The notes beneath the pieces were generated by a model that was not told the origin of the DNA, searched no databases, and worked only from the letters and a program-made list of their open reading frames with translations. A DNA stretch of 64,000 nucleotides, taken from positions 248,001 through 312,000 of the forward strand of contig CAWEBZ010000006.1 of assembly GCA_963807425.1 (NCBI GenBank), given 5' to 3'. Each line of letters begins with the position of its first letter. Positions within the stretch are counted from its first letter, which is position 1. Of the stretch, positions 30,685 to 38,379 are shown piece after piece. A program made the translations under genes and the position numbers. This stretch comes from VRUE01 sp963807425. GTDB lineage: Bacteria; Actinomycetota; Thermoleophilia; Solirubrobacterales; 70-9.

Positions 30685-31145
30685 GCCAGCTCCTTCCTAA
30701 GTCGCTTTATTCCCTCGTGGAGGCTGCGGCGGGCCGCCTCCGGAGAGCAGCCGAGGGCGGCGGCGATCTCGGCGTGGGGGAGGTCGGAGCCGAAGCGCAG
30801 CGCCACCGCCGCGCGCTGCTTCGGCGGCAGCATCTTCACCGCGCCCCAGATGTCGCCATCGGGTTCTGGGTCGATGACCGGGACCTCGGCGACTTCCGCC
30901 ACCGGAACCGGCCGCCGCCCGTTGGCGCGGTGGTGGTCGATCGCCTTGCGATGGGCGATCGTCAACAGCCAGCCGCGCAGGTTGCCGGCGTCCTTCAGTT
31001 TTGGATAGGCACGCAGAGCCGCGAGGAACGTCTCCTGGAAACAGTCGTCCGCGTCGCCGCGACCGACCGCGCCGCGCAGCACCGCCATCACCACGGCGGC
31101 GTGCTCGTCGAGCAGGGTCTGGAACGGGGGCAGGGTGGTGGTCAA
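30681..31145 (-). CDS. ECF-type RNA polymerase sigma factor
   Basis: A 154-residue sigma factor with region 2 (DCFQETFLAALRAYP, LRGWLLTIAHRKAIDHHRAN) and region 4 (LPPKQRAAVALRFGSDLPHA, then EIAAALGCSPEAARRSLHEG). No anti-sigma gene follows; instead the DNA-repair gene ogt is coupled to it, suggesting a response to alkylating or similar stress (inference). The long inverted repeat at 31181-31284 lies just upstream of its start. Confidence 0.9.
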   Translation of the reverse strand: MTTTLPPFQTLLDEHAAVVMAVLRGAVGRGDADDCFQETFLAALRAYPKLKDAGNLRGWLLTIAHRKAIDHHRANGRRPVPVAEVAEVPVIDPEPDGDIWGAVKMLPPKQRAAVALRFGSDLPHAEIAAALGCSPEAARRSLHEGIKRLRKELA

Positions 31146-31180
31146 GTCATGGATTAAACGCCCCGGAAGGGGTCAGGTGT

Positions 31181-31284
31181 GAGAGAGACGGGTACCCCTC
31201 CGGCGGAACCCGCGCCCGCACTTGTCAAAAGGGACCAGGGTTTGGTGGCTCACAAGTTCCTCTGGAGGGGCACCCGTCTCTCTC
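31181..31284. repeat. Long nested inverted repeat (REP-like hairpin)
   Basis: Arms 31181-31201 and 31264-31284 are reverse complements over 21 positions with one mismatch. Inside, ACTTGT (31220-31225) pairs with ACAAGT (31252-31257), and ACCA with TGGT around a small loop. It occupies the 161-bp divergent gap between the sigma factor and nadC. The arm core GGGT-n-CC-n-CTCC also occurs in the hairpin at 60810-60919, so both may belong to one element family. Confidence 0.75.
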
Positions 31285-31306
31285 CAGCCGACGCTAGGGT
31301 CCGCCG

Positions 31307-32152
31307 ATGGCTGATCTCCACGATGCCGTGGCTCGAGCGCTGGCCGAGGATGTCGGAGTTGGGGACGTGACCTCCAAGGCGACCGTGCCGGAGGGAGCTC
31401 GCGGGCGGGCTCGCATCGTCCAGAAGCAGCCGGGCGTTGTCTTCGGGCTTGGCGTGGTCACCGAGACGATGCGGCAATGCGGGGTCGAGGACGTCGACAA
31501 CCTCGTGGTCGAGGGGCAGTGGCGGCAGGAGGTCCCGGCCGAGGTCGCGCTCGCCAGTGGTCCCGCAGCGGCGCTGCTGGCGGCGGAGCGCACCGCGCTC
31601 AACTTCCTCGGCCATCTCTCCGGGGTGGCGACGCTGACCGCCCGCTTCGTCGAGGCGGTGTCCGGCACCGGTGCCGCGATCCTCGACACGCGCAAGACGA
31701 CGCCAGGCCTGCGCGAGCTGGAGAAGGCGGCGGTCGTCGCCGGCGGGGGGCGCAACCACCGCATGGGTCTCTACGACGCGATCCTGATCAAGGAGAACCA
31801 CATCGCCCTTGCCGGCAGCCTCGCCAAGGCGGTTCATTCGGCTCGCAGCGCCTACCCCGACCTCGCGGTGGAGGTCGAGTGCCGCAACCTCGACGAGGTC
31901 GCCTACGCGCTTGGGACCGGTGCCGACCTGCTGCTGCTCGACAACATGGACCCGGAGATGCTGCGGGGGGCAGTGAAGCTGCGCGACGAAAACTCCAATG
32001 CCGGCGGAGGGCCGTCGCTTGAGGCTTCGGGCGGCGTGAATCTGGAGACGGTGCGGGGGATCGCCGAGACCGGAGTCGACCTGATCTCGGTTGGCGCCCT
32101 CACCCACTCAGCTCCGACGCTCGACTTCAGCCTCCTGATCGAACCCGCCTAG
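31307..32152 (+). CDS. nadC: Nicotinate-nucleotide pyrophosphorylase (carboxylating)
   Basis: A 281-residue quinolinate phosphoribosyltransferase of de novo NAD synthesis. AERTALNFLGHLSGVATLTA, ILDTRKTTPGLRELEK, GGGRNHRMGLYDAILIKENH, EVECRNLDEV and EASGGVNLETVRGIAETGVD are canonical. nadA, the preceding pathway step, lies 0.9 kb downstream beyond the antisense mutM; no nadB is in the window. Confidence 0.96.
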   Translation: MADLHDAVARALAEDVGVGDVTSKATVPEGARGRARIVQKQPGVVFGLGVVTETMRQCGVEDVDNLVVEGQWRQEVPAEVALASGPAAALLAAERTALNFLGHLSGVATLTARFVEAVSGTGAAILDTRKTTPGLRELEKAAVVAGGGRNHRMGLYDAILIKENHIALAGSLAKAVHSARSAYPDLAVEVECRNLDEVAYALGTGADLLLLDNMDPEMLRGAVKLRDENSNAGGGPSLEASGGVNLETVRGIAETGVDLISVGALTHSAPTLDFSLLIEPA

Positions 32153-32158
32153 CGGGGC

Positions 32159-33004
32159 TCACTTCAGCAGCCGCGAAAGGCGGCGATCCTTCAGCACCCG
32201 TCCGCCGGTCTGCTCTGCCGGGCAGTAGTTGGTCTGGTGCTCGGAGAAGAAGACCGCCTCGATCGTCGTGCCGCAGCGCGGGCACGGCTCGCCCTCGCGC
32301 TTATGGACCTGTAGCGGCATCGGCAGCTTGTCGGGCACCTGCTCGCCGACGACCTCCTCGTAGTGGTCGATCGCAGCGCCGAGCACAGTTAGGCCAGCAT
32401 GGAGACGCTCGACCTCCTCTCGGGCCAACTCCGACCCCTTCCTGAAGGGCGAGAGCCGCGCTTCCCAGAGGATCTCGTCGACCCAGGAGCGGCCGATGCC
32501 GGCGATGTCGCCTTGGTGACGAAGCAGGGGATGCAGGTGACGCGGCTGGTCGATCAGCTCGGCGAAGGCGTCGAGCGGCGGCGGTGGCCAGGCTTCGGGT
32601 CCGAGCCTGACGACGGCCTCGTCTTCCTCGACGGCAGCGGTCGGCAGCAGCTTCGCCCAGGCTCGCTGCTTGGTACCAAACTCGCGCAGGCGCAGCTCGC
32701 GGCCGTCCTCGAGTCGGACCAGCACCCGGGAGGCCCGGTCTTTGGCCGAGGCGCGTTTGTCGAACAGGCGCAGCCTTCCCGCCGACATCAGGTGGATCAG
32801 CAGCGCCAGGTCGCCGAACTCGACCACCGGCATCTTGCCGACCCGCCGCACGCCGCTCAGCGTGCGCCCCGCCAGCTCTTCGAGCGGCGGCTCGAAGGTC
32901 TTCATCACGTTCATGCCGGGCGCAACGGCTGATTCGACCGAAGCCCCGGACAGTGCCGTGCTCAATCGCCGCGCTGCGATCTCGACCTCTGGCAACTCGG
33001 GCAT
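32159..33004 (-). CDS. mutM: Formamidopyrimidine-DNA glycosylase (Fpg/MutM family)
   Basis: A 281-residue bifunctional DNA glycosylase/AP lyase for oxidised purines. It starts PELPEVEIAARRLS, with Pro as catalytic nucleophile and the conserved Glu; a helix-two-turn-helix DNA-binding region (GIGRSWVDEILWEARLSP) follows. The C-terminal zinc finger reads CPRCG...NYCPAEQTGGR: the fourth cysteine expected in CPxCQ is a glutamate here. It may be an Nei-like or zincless variant. The gene runs antisense between nadC and nadA. Confidence 0.9.
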   Translation of the reverse strand: MPELPEVEIAARRLSTALSGASVESAVAPGMNVMKTFEPPLEELAGRTLSGVRRVGKMPVVEFGDLALLIHLMSAGRLRLFDKRASAKDRASRVLVRLEDGRELRLREFGTKQRAWAKLLPTAAVEEDEAVVRLGPEAWPPPPLDAFAELIDQPRHLHPLLRHQGDIAGIGRSWVDEILWEARLSPFRKGSELAREEVERLHAGLTVLGAAIDHYEEVVGEQVPDKLPMPLQVHKREGEPCPRCGTTIEAVFFSEHQTNYCPAEQTGGRVLKDRRLSRLLK

Positions 33005-33087
33005 GTCGAGAGAGTAGACTTGGGCTCAGTTCATTCGACTGGTTTCGGGTTTTGCCCTGCCAGCGAACATCGGAAACGGAAGGCTCC

Positions 33088-34119
33088 ATGCAGGAGTTGC
33101 CCACGATCCAACCCACGATGGCACCCGACCTCGCGCCGGAGGAGATCCGTGCCTTGAGCGCTGAGGTGCGTGAGCTCGCCGCCGAGCGCAACGCGGTAAT
33201 CCTCGCCCACAACTACCAGCTGCCCGAGATCCAGGACGTCGCCGACCACATGGGCGACTCGCTCGGCCTCTCGCGGCGGGCGGCGGAGACCGACGCGGAC
33301 GCGATCGCCTTCTGCGGGGTCCACTTCATGGCTGAGACGGCCTCGATCCTCTCGCCGCGGAAGACCGTCCTGATCCCCGACCTCGACGCCGGTTGCTCGC
33401 TCGCCGACTCGATCGACGCCGACCAGCTGCGGGCCTGGAAGGCGGAGCACCCAGGTGCGCTCGTCGTCATGTACGTCAACACCTCGGCCGAGGTCAAGGC
33501 GGAGACCGACTACTGCTGCACCTCCTCCAACGCGGTCAAGGTCGTTGAGCAGATCTGGGCCGAGCACGGCCCGGACACCGAGATCCTCTTCGGCCCCGAC
33601 ATGTGGCTGGGTGCCTTCGTCGAGCGCGAGACCGGCCTGGTCGACGACCCCGAGCGGCGCGCCCGCTTCCACGTCTGGGACGGCGAGTGCCACGTCCATG
33701 CAGGGATCAGACCGGACGACATCGCCCAGACCCGGGCCGAGAACCCCGGGGCGGAGTTCCTGATCCACCCCGAGTGCGGCTGCTCGACGCAGGCGATGGA
33801 GTACGTGGCCTCCGGCGACATCGACGCCGGCGGCGTCCACATGCTCTCGACCTCGGGGATGCTGCAGCACGTCGAAGCGAACCCGGACGGCAGCTTCGTC
33901 GTCGCCACTGAGAACGGGATGCTCTACCCCTTGCAGCAGGCCGCTCCCCGGGCCAACCTGATCGAGGCCAACCGGATGGCCTTCTGCAAGTACATGAAGA
34001 TGATCACGCTGCCGAAGCTGCGCGACAGCCTGCGCGAGATGCGCTTCGAGGTCAGCGTTCCGGCCGAGATCGCCGAGCGGGCGCGGGTCCCGATCGAGCG
34101 AATGGTCGCGATCGGTTAG
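33088..34119 (+). CDS. nadA: Quinolinate synthase
   Basis: A 343-residue [4Fe-4S] enzyme condensing iminoaspartate with dihydroxyacetone phosphate to quinolinate. AVILAHNYQLPEIQDVADHM, VHFMAETASILSPRKTVLIP, DYCCTSSNAVKVVEQ, FLIHPECGCSTQAMEY and STSGMLQHV are present, including cluster cysteines. The open frame continues upstream, but ATG 33088 is preceded by GGAAACGGAAGG and gives the usual length, so I start there. The 83-bp gap to divergent mutM must hold both promoters. Confidence 0.95.
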   Translation: MQELPTIQPTMAPDLAPEEIRALSAEVRELAAERNAVILAHNYQLPEIQDVADHMGDSLGLSRRAAETDADAIAFCGVHFMAETASILSPRKTVLIPDLDAGCSLADSIDADQLRAWKAEHPGALVVMYVNTSAEVKAETDYCCTSSNAVKVVEQIWAEHGPDTEILFGPDMWLGAFVERETGLVDDPERRARFHVWDGECHVHAGIRPDDIAQTRAENPGAEFLIHPECGCSTQAMEYVASGDIDAGGVHMLSTSGMLQHVEANPDGSFVVATENGMLYPLQQAAPRANLIEANRMAFCKYMKMITLPKLRDSLREMRFEVSVPAEIAERARVPIERMVAIG

Positions 34120-34139
34120 CGCGGGATAAAGTCCCGCCG

Positions 34140-35969
34140 ATGCACGAGCTTGCTCAGCAGCTTCGAGTCGACGCGGTGCGCGCCAGCGCCGCCGCCGGCT
34201 CCGGCCATCCGACCTCCTCGATGTCGGCCGGCGACCTGATGGCGGTGCTCTTCGCGCGCCATCTCCGCTACGACTTCTCCGCTCCCGAGAACCCGGCGAA
34301 CGACCACCTCGTCTTCTCCAAGGGCCATGCCTCGCCCCTCCTATATGCGCTCTACAAGGCGGCGGGGGCGATCGATGACGAGGAGCTGCTGACTTTCCGC
34401 GAGTTCGGCTCGCGCCTGCAGGGGCACCCGACGCCGGAACTCCCCTGGGTCGACGTAGCCACCGGCTCGCTCGGTCAGGGCCTGCCGATCTCCGTCGGCA
34501 TCGCCATGGCGGCCTCGCGCCTGGAGTCCTCTGACCTGCGCGTATGGGTGCTCTGCGGCGACTCCGAGCTGGCGGAGGGATCGATGTGGGAGGCCTTCGA
34601 GCACGCCGGCCATGCGCGGCTGAGCAACCTGGTCGCGATCGTCGACGTCAACAGGCTCGGCCAGCGCGGCCCGACCATGCACGGGTGGGACACCTCTTCG
34701 CTGGCGGCGCGGGTCAAGGCTTGCGGCTGGGACGTGCAGGAGATCGACGGCCACGACCTCACCGCGATCGAGGAGGCCTATGCCCAGGCCCTGGCATCCG
34801 ATCTCCCCGCGGCGATCTTCGCCCGCACGAAGAAGGGCTCCGGGGTCGCCGCCGTCGAGGACAAGGAGAACCAGCACGGCAAGCCGCTGGCCGATCCGGA
34901 GGCGGCGATCGAGGAGCTGGGCGGCATCCGCTCGCTCAGCGTCAGCGTGCAGTCGCCGCCCGAGCCCAAGCCCTTCGAGGTTCCCCGCGCCGAGGTCGAG
35001 CGGCCCACATACGAGGTCGGCGAGAAGGTCGCCACCCGCGGCGCCTACGGCGACGCCCTCGCCTGGATCGGCTCGCTGGACGAGAAAGTCGTCGCGCTCG
35101 ACGCCGAGGTGGGCAACTCAACCTACGCCGAACGCTTCGCCGCCAAGCACCCCGACCGCTTCTTCGAGATGTTCATCGCCGAGCAGCAGATGGTCGCCTC
35201 GGCGATCGGCATGCAGGCGCGGGGCTGGAAGCCGTTCGCCTCCTCCTTCGGCGCCTTCCTCAGCCGCGCCTATGACTTCGTCCGCATGGGAGCGATCTCC
35301 GCCGCCGACCTGAAGCTCTGCGGATCCCACGTCGGCGTCTCGATCGGGCCCGACGGCCCCTCGCAGATGGCGCTGGAGGACATCGCGTCGCTGCGCGCCG
35401 TGCTCGGCAGCGTCGTCCTCTACCCCTCCGACCCCAACCAGACCGTGGAGCTGCTCGACGCGATGCGCGAGCACCGGGGCATCAGCTACATGCGCACCAC
35501 GCGCGAAGCGCTGCCGGCGCTGTATGAGCCCGGCGAGGAGTTCCGCATCGGCGGCAGCCGCACCGTGCGCTCCAGCGACGACGACGCGGTGACGCTGATC
35601 GGGGCCGGCATCACCCTCCACGAATGCCTCGCAGCCGCCGAGCAGCTCGCCGCAAAGGGGGTCTCGGCGCGGGTGATCGACCTCTACTCGGTCAAGCCGG
35701 TCGATGCCGAGACGATCGTCACGGCGGCGAACGAGACCGGCGCGATCGTCACCGTCGAGGACCACTGGGCCGAGGGCGGGATCGGCGAGGTCGTCGCCAC
35801 CACCCTCGCCGACGCGGGGGCAAGCCCGCGCTTCGAGCGTCTTGCCGTCACCGAGCGTCCAGGCAGCGGCCCCCCACAGGCGCTGCTGGCTGCGGCCGGG
35901 ATCGATGCCGCGCACGTCGTCTCCGCGGCCGAGAGAGTCCTGGGTTCGAAGGCCCAGCACGTATCTTGA
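34140..35969 (+). CDS. tkt: Transketolase, compact single-chain type
   Basis: A 609-residue thiamine-diphosphate enzyme moving two-carbon units in the pentose phosphate pathway. SGHPTSSMSAGDLMAVLF, FSKGHASPLLYALYKA, GSLGQGLPISVGIAMAA and GDSELAEGSMWEAFEHAGH bind ThDP and magnesium; the pyrimidine domain has MFIAEQQMVASAIGMQARGW. It is about 50 residues shorter than the E. coli enzyme and resembles the animal-type/compact form; a 1-deoxyxylulose synthase is excluded by the motifs. It starts 20 bases after nadA. Confidence 0.92.
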   Translation: MHELAQQLRVDAVRASAAAGSGHPTSSMSAGDLMAVLFARHLRYDFSAPENPANDHLVFSKGHASPLLYALYKAAGAIDDEELLTFREFGSRLQGHPTPELPWVDVATGSLGQGLPISVGIAMAASRLESSDLRVWVLCGDSELAEGSMWEAFEHAGHARLSNLVAIVDVNRLGQRGPTMHGWDTSSLAARVKACGWDVQEIDGHDLTAIEEAYAQALASDLPAAIFARTKKGSGVAAVEDKENQHGKPLADPEAAIEELGGIRSLSVSVQSPPEPKPFEVPRAEVERPTYEVGEKVATRGAYGDALAWIGSLDEKVVALDAEVGNSTYAERFAAKHPDRFFEMFIAEQQMVASAIGMQARGWKPFASSFGAFLSRAYDFVRMGAISAADLKLCGSHVGVSIGPDGPSQMALEDIASLRAVLGSVVLYPSDPNQTVELLDAMREHRGISYMRTTREALPALYEPGEEFRIGGSRTVRSSDDDAVTLIGAGITLHECLAAAEQLAAKGVSARVIDLYSVKPVDAETIVTAANETGAIVTVEDHWAEGGIGEVVATTLADAGASPRFERLAVTERPGSGPPQALLAAAGIDAAHVVSAAERVLGSKAQHVS

Positions 35970-36045
35970 TAAGTACCTAGAGGTACCCTAAAGTGCTCGC
36001 TAGCTCGGGATGGGTCCGAGCCAGGGAGGAAGGAGAGAGGGCTAT

Positions 36046-38379
36046 TTGGGGCGCCTAGGGAAGGCATCGACATCTGCTGGAACGGTTCTTGGCCGCTTCT
36101 CGGATGATGCAGTTGCTCTGGCGGTTGCCTTCCTCTCGCTCTGGGCCCTGATCCTCTTCAGCCCTGTCGCTGCACGGGCTGCAGGTCCTCCTCTAATAGA
36201 GGCGTCCTGGGTGACCGGTGTCACCGAATCGACAGCCAACCTGCGTCTCAAGATCAACCCCAACGGCCTCTCGACCACCTACAGGTTCGAGTACGTCGCT
36301 GACGCCGTCTACCAGGTCAAAGGCTTCGCCGATGCGACCATCGTGCCGCCTGGTGGCAAATCGTTGGTGGGCGATGGCACGACGTCGGTGATCCCGCCGG
36401 CTCAGGTCATCAACGCTCTCGACCCGGGCACCGCTTACCACTACCGCCCGGTGGCAACCAACTCCGCGGACACGGTCATCGGCCCCGAGCACATCCTCAC
36501 CACGGAGGAAGTCGGGGAAACATTCCGTTTGCCTGACAACCGCGGCTGGGAGATGGTCTCGCCCGTGGACAAGGGCGGCGACGCGATAGCCGCCCCTGGA
36601 GCCATCTTCGGCGGCGGAGCCATCCAGGCCGCCTCCGGCGCCCCGGTCGTCACCTACGGCTCCGCCACGGCGTTCGGGGCCGCCCCGGGCGCTCCACCGG
36701 CAAGCCAATACCTCTCGCGCAGAACCGCTTCCGGTTGGACCACCGAGAACATCTCGACCCCTCTTGACTCCGCCGCATACGGCGACGAGCCGGATGGAGC
36801 CCCGTATCGGCTCTTCTCCGCCGATCTCACCCGGGCCGTCCTCTTCGGGGGGCTCGCCTGCCGCGGGGGGCTCGAAGCCTGTCCCTCGCCGAACCAGCCG
36901 CTGGCGGGCAGTGGCGCTCCGCTCGGCTACATGGCCTATTACCTGCGCGACGGCGGGAGTGGATCCTTTTCCTCCCTGCTGACCGAAGCCGACGTGGAAC
37001 ACAGCGCGGTCTCGCCAGCGGCCCTGGAGGTGTCCTTCGTCGCCGCCAGCCCCGATCTGGCCCACCTGGTGCTCTCCAGCTGCGCGGCGTTGACGGCCAC
37101 TGCCACCGAGGTCCCCGACGGCCCGGGGCACTGCGACCCCGCCGCTCCCAACCTCTACCGCCGGTCCTCGAGCGGGCTGGAAGCGTTGAACATGCTCCCC
37201 GGGGACACGGTTGGGACTCCGGGCGCCGAGATCGCCGCGCCGAACGGGGCCATCTCGAGCGACGGCTCGCGGATCTACTGGACGCTGGGAGGAGATCTCT
37301 ACCTGCGCGAAGGCACGCAGACTCACCTGGTCGAAGCACTGGGTGGCGAAGGCTCCTTTCAGGTTGCCAGCGCAGATGGGGCCGTCGCCTATTTCACCAA
37401 AGGCGCCCACCTCTACAGGTTCGAAGCGCCGACCCAAACCGTCTCCGACCTGACCCCCGCGGGAGGGGTGGTGGGCGTCCTTGGTGCCTCGGTCGATGGC
37501 AGCCATGTCTACTACCAGGACGCCACCGGCCTGCGGCTATGGCATGGCGGCGTGACCACGCCTGTCGCACCAGGCATCGACGCCACCCTGGCGAGCAACT
37601 ATCCGCCTGCCACCGGCACGTCCCGCGTCAGTCCGGACGGAGCCCATCTGGCCTTTCTCTCACAAGCGGAACTGACCGGCTACGACAACCTCGATGCGGA
37701 GACTGGACAGCCTCGAACCGAGCTCTATCTCTACGGGTCGCCACTCGCAGGTGGGCCGCCGACACTCGTCTGCGCCTCCTGCAACCCCGCAGGGGAACGC
37801 CCCCGCGGCGATGCGACGATTCCCGGCGCCCTCGTCAACGGCAGCACTCACGGCTACCGGCCTCGCGTGCTCTCATCGAACGGCAACCGCGTCTTCTTCG
37901 ACTCCGAGGACGTGCTGGCGGCAGATGACACCAACGGGCAGCCGGACGTGTACGAGTGGGAGGCGAAAGGAGTGGGCGATTGCAACCGCTCGCCGGGCTG
38001 CGTCCGCCTGATATCCAGTGGCAGGGGCGCAGACACGAGATTCCTCGACGCGAGCGCCGATGGCTCAGATGTCTTCTTCCTCACCGGCGAGTCTCTACTG
38101 CCAGGGATCGACCCCGGTTCGATCGACGTCTATGACGCCAGGGTCGGCGGCGGCTTCCCCGAAGCGCCGAAACCCATTCCCTGCATCGCTGACGCCTGCC
38201 AGGGTCTGCCTGCCCCTCCGGACGACCCCACTCCCGGGACGCTGGCTCCAAGCTCTGGCAATCCGCCTCTCCAGGTCGTCGGGCCGAAACCACAGAAACA
38301 CAAAAAGAAACGTCATCGGAAAAAGCGTCACAAAAAGCATGGAAAAATCGCAAAGGCCAGAGAGGGGTGGAAGCGGTGA
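36046..38379 (+). CDS. Large secreted beta-propeller-like protein with cationic tail
   Basis: About 777 residues. An N-terminal membrane/signal helix (ALAVAFLSLWALILFSPVAA), a fibronectin-like beta domain (about residues 50-150: ASWVTGVTESTANLRLKINP), then an exported domain with PD40/WD-like strands (DGSRIYWTLGGDLYLREG, RVSPDGAHLAFLSQ, SSNGNRVFFDSEDVLAADD, ADGSDVFFLTGESLLP). It ends in a Lys/Arg/His-rich tail. Thermoleophilia encode many such proteins, function unknown. TTG 36046 follows a strong GGAGGAAGGAGAG site; ATG 36010 is an alternative. Its stop overlaps the next gene. Confidence 0.8.
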   Translation: MGRLGKASTSAGTVLGRFSDDAVALAVAFLSLWALILFSPVAARAAGPPLIEASWVTGVTESTANLRLKINPNGLSTTYRFEYVADAVYQVKGFADATIVPPGGKSLVGDGTTSVIPPAQVINALDPGTAYHYRPVATNSADTVIGPEHILTTEEVGETFRLPDNRGWEMVSPVDKGGDAIAAPGAIFGGGAIQAASGAPVVTYGSATAFGAAPGAPPASQYLSRRTASGWTTENISTPLDSAAYGDEPDGAPYRLFSADLTRAVLFGGLACRGGLEACPSPNQPLAGSGAPLGYMAYYLRDGGSGSFSSLLTEADVEHSAVSPAALEVSFVAASPDLAHLVLSSCAALTATATEVPDGPGHCDPAAPNLYRRSSSGLEALNMLPGDTVGTPGAEIAAPNGAISSDGSRIYWTLGGDLYLREGTQTHLVEALGGEGSFQVASADGAVAYFTKGAHLYRFEAPTQTVSDLTPAGGVVGVLGASVDGSHVYYQDATGLRLWHGGVTTPVAPGIDATLASNYPPATGTSRVSPDGAHLAFLSQAELTGYDNLDAETGQPRTELYLYGSPLAGGPPTLVCASCNPAGERPRGDATIPGALVNGSTHGYRPRVLSSNGNRVFFDSEDVLAADDTNGQPDVYEWEAKGVGDCNRSPGCVRLISSGRGADTRFLDASADGSDVFFLTGESLLPGIDPGSIDVYDARVGGGFPEAPKPIPCIADACQGLPAPPDDPTPGTLAPSSGNPPLQVVGPKPQKHKKKRHRKKRHKKHGKIAKAREGWKR

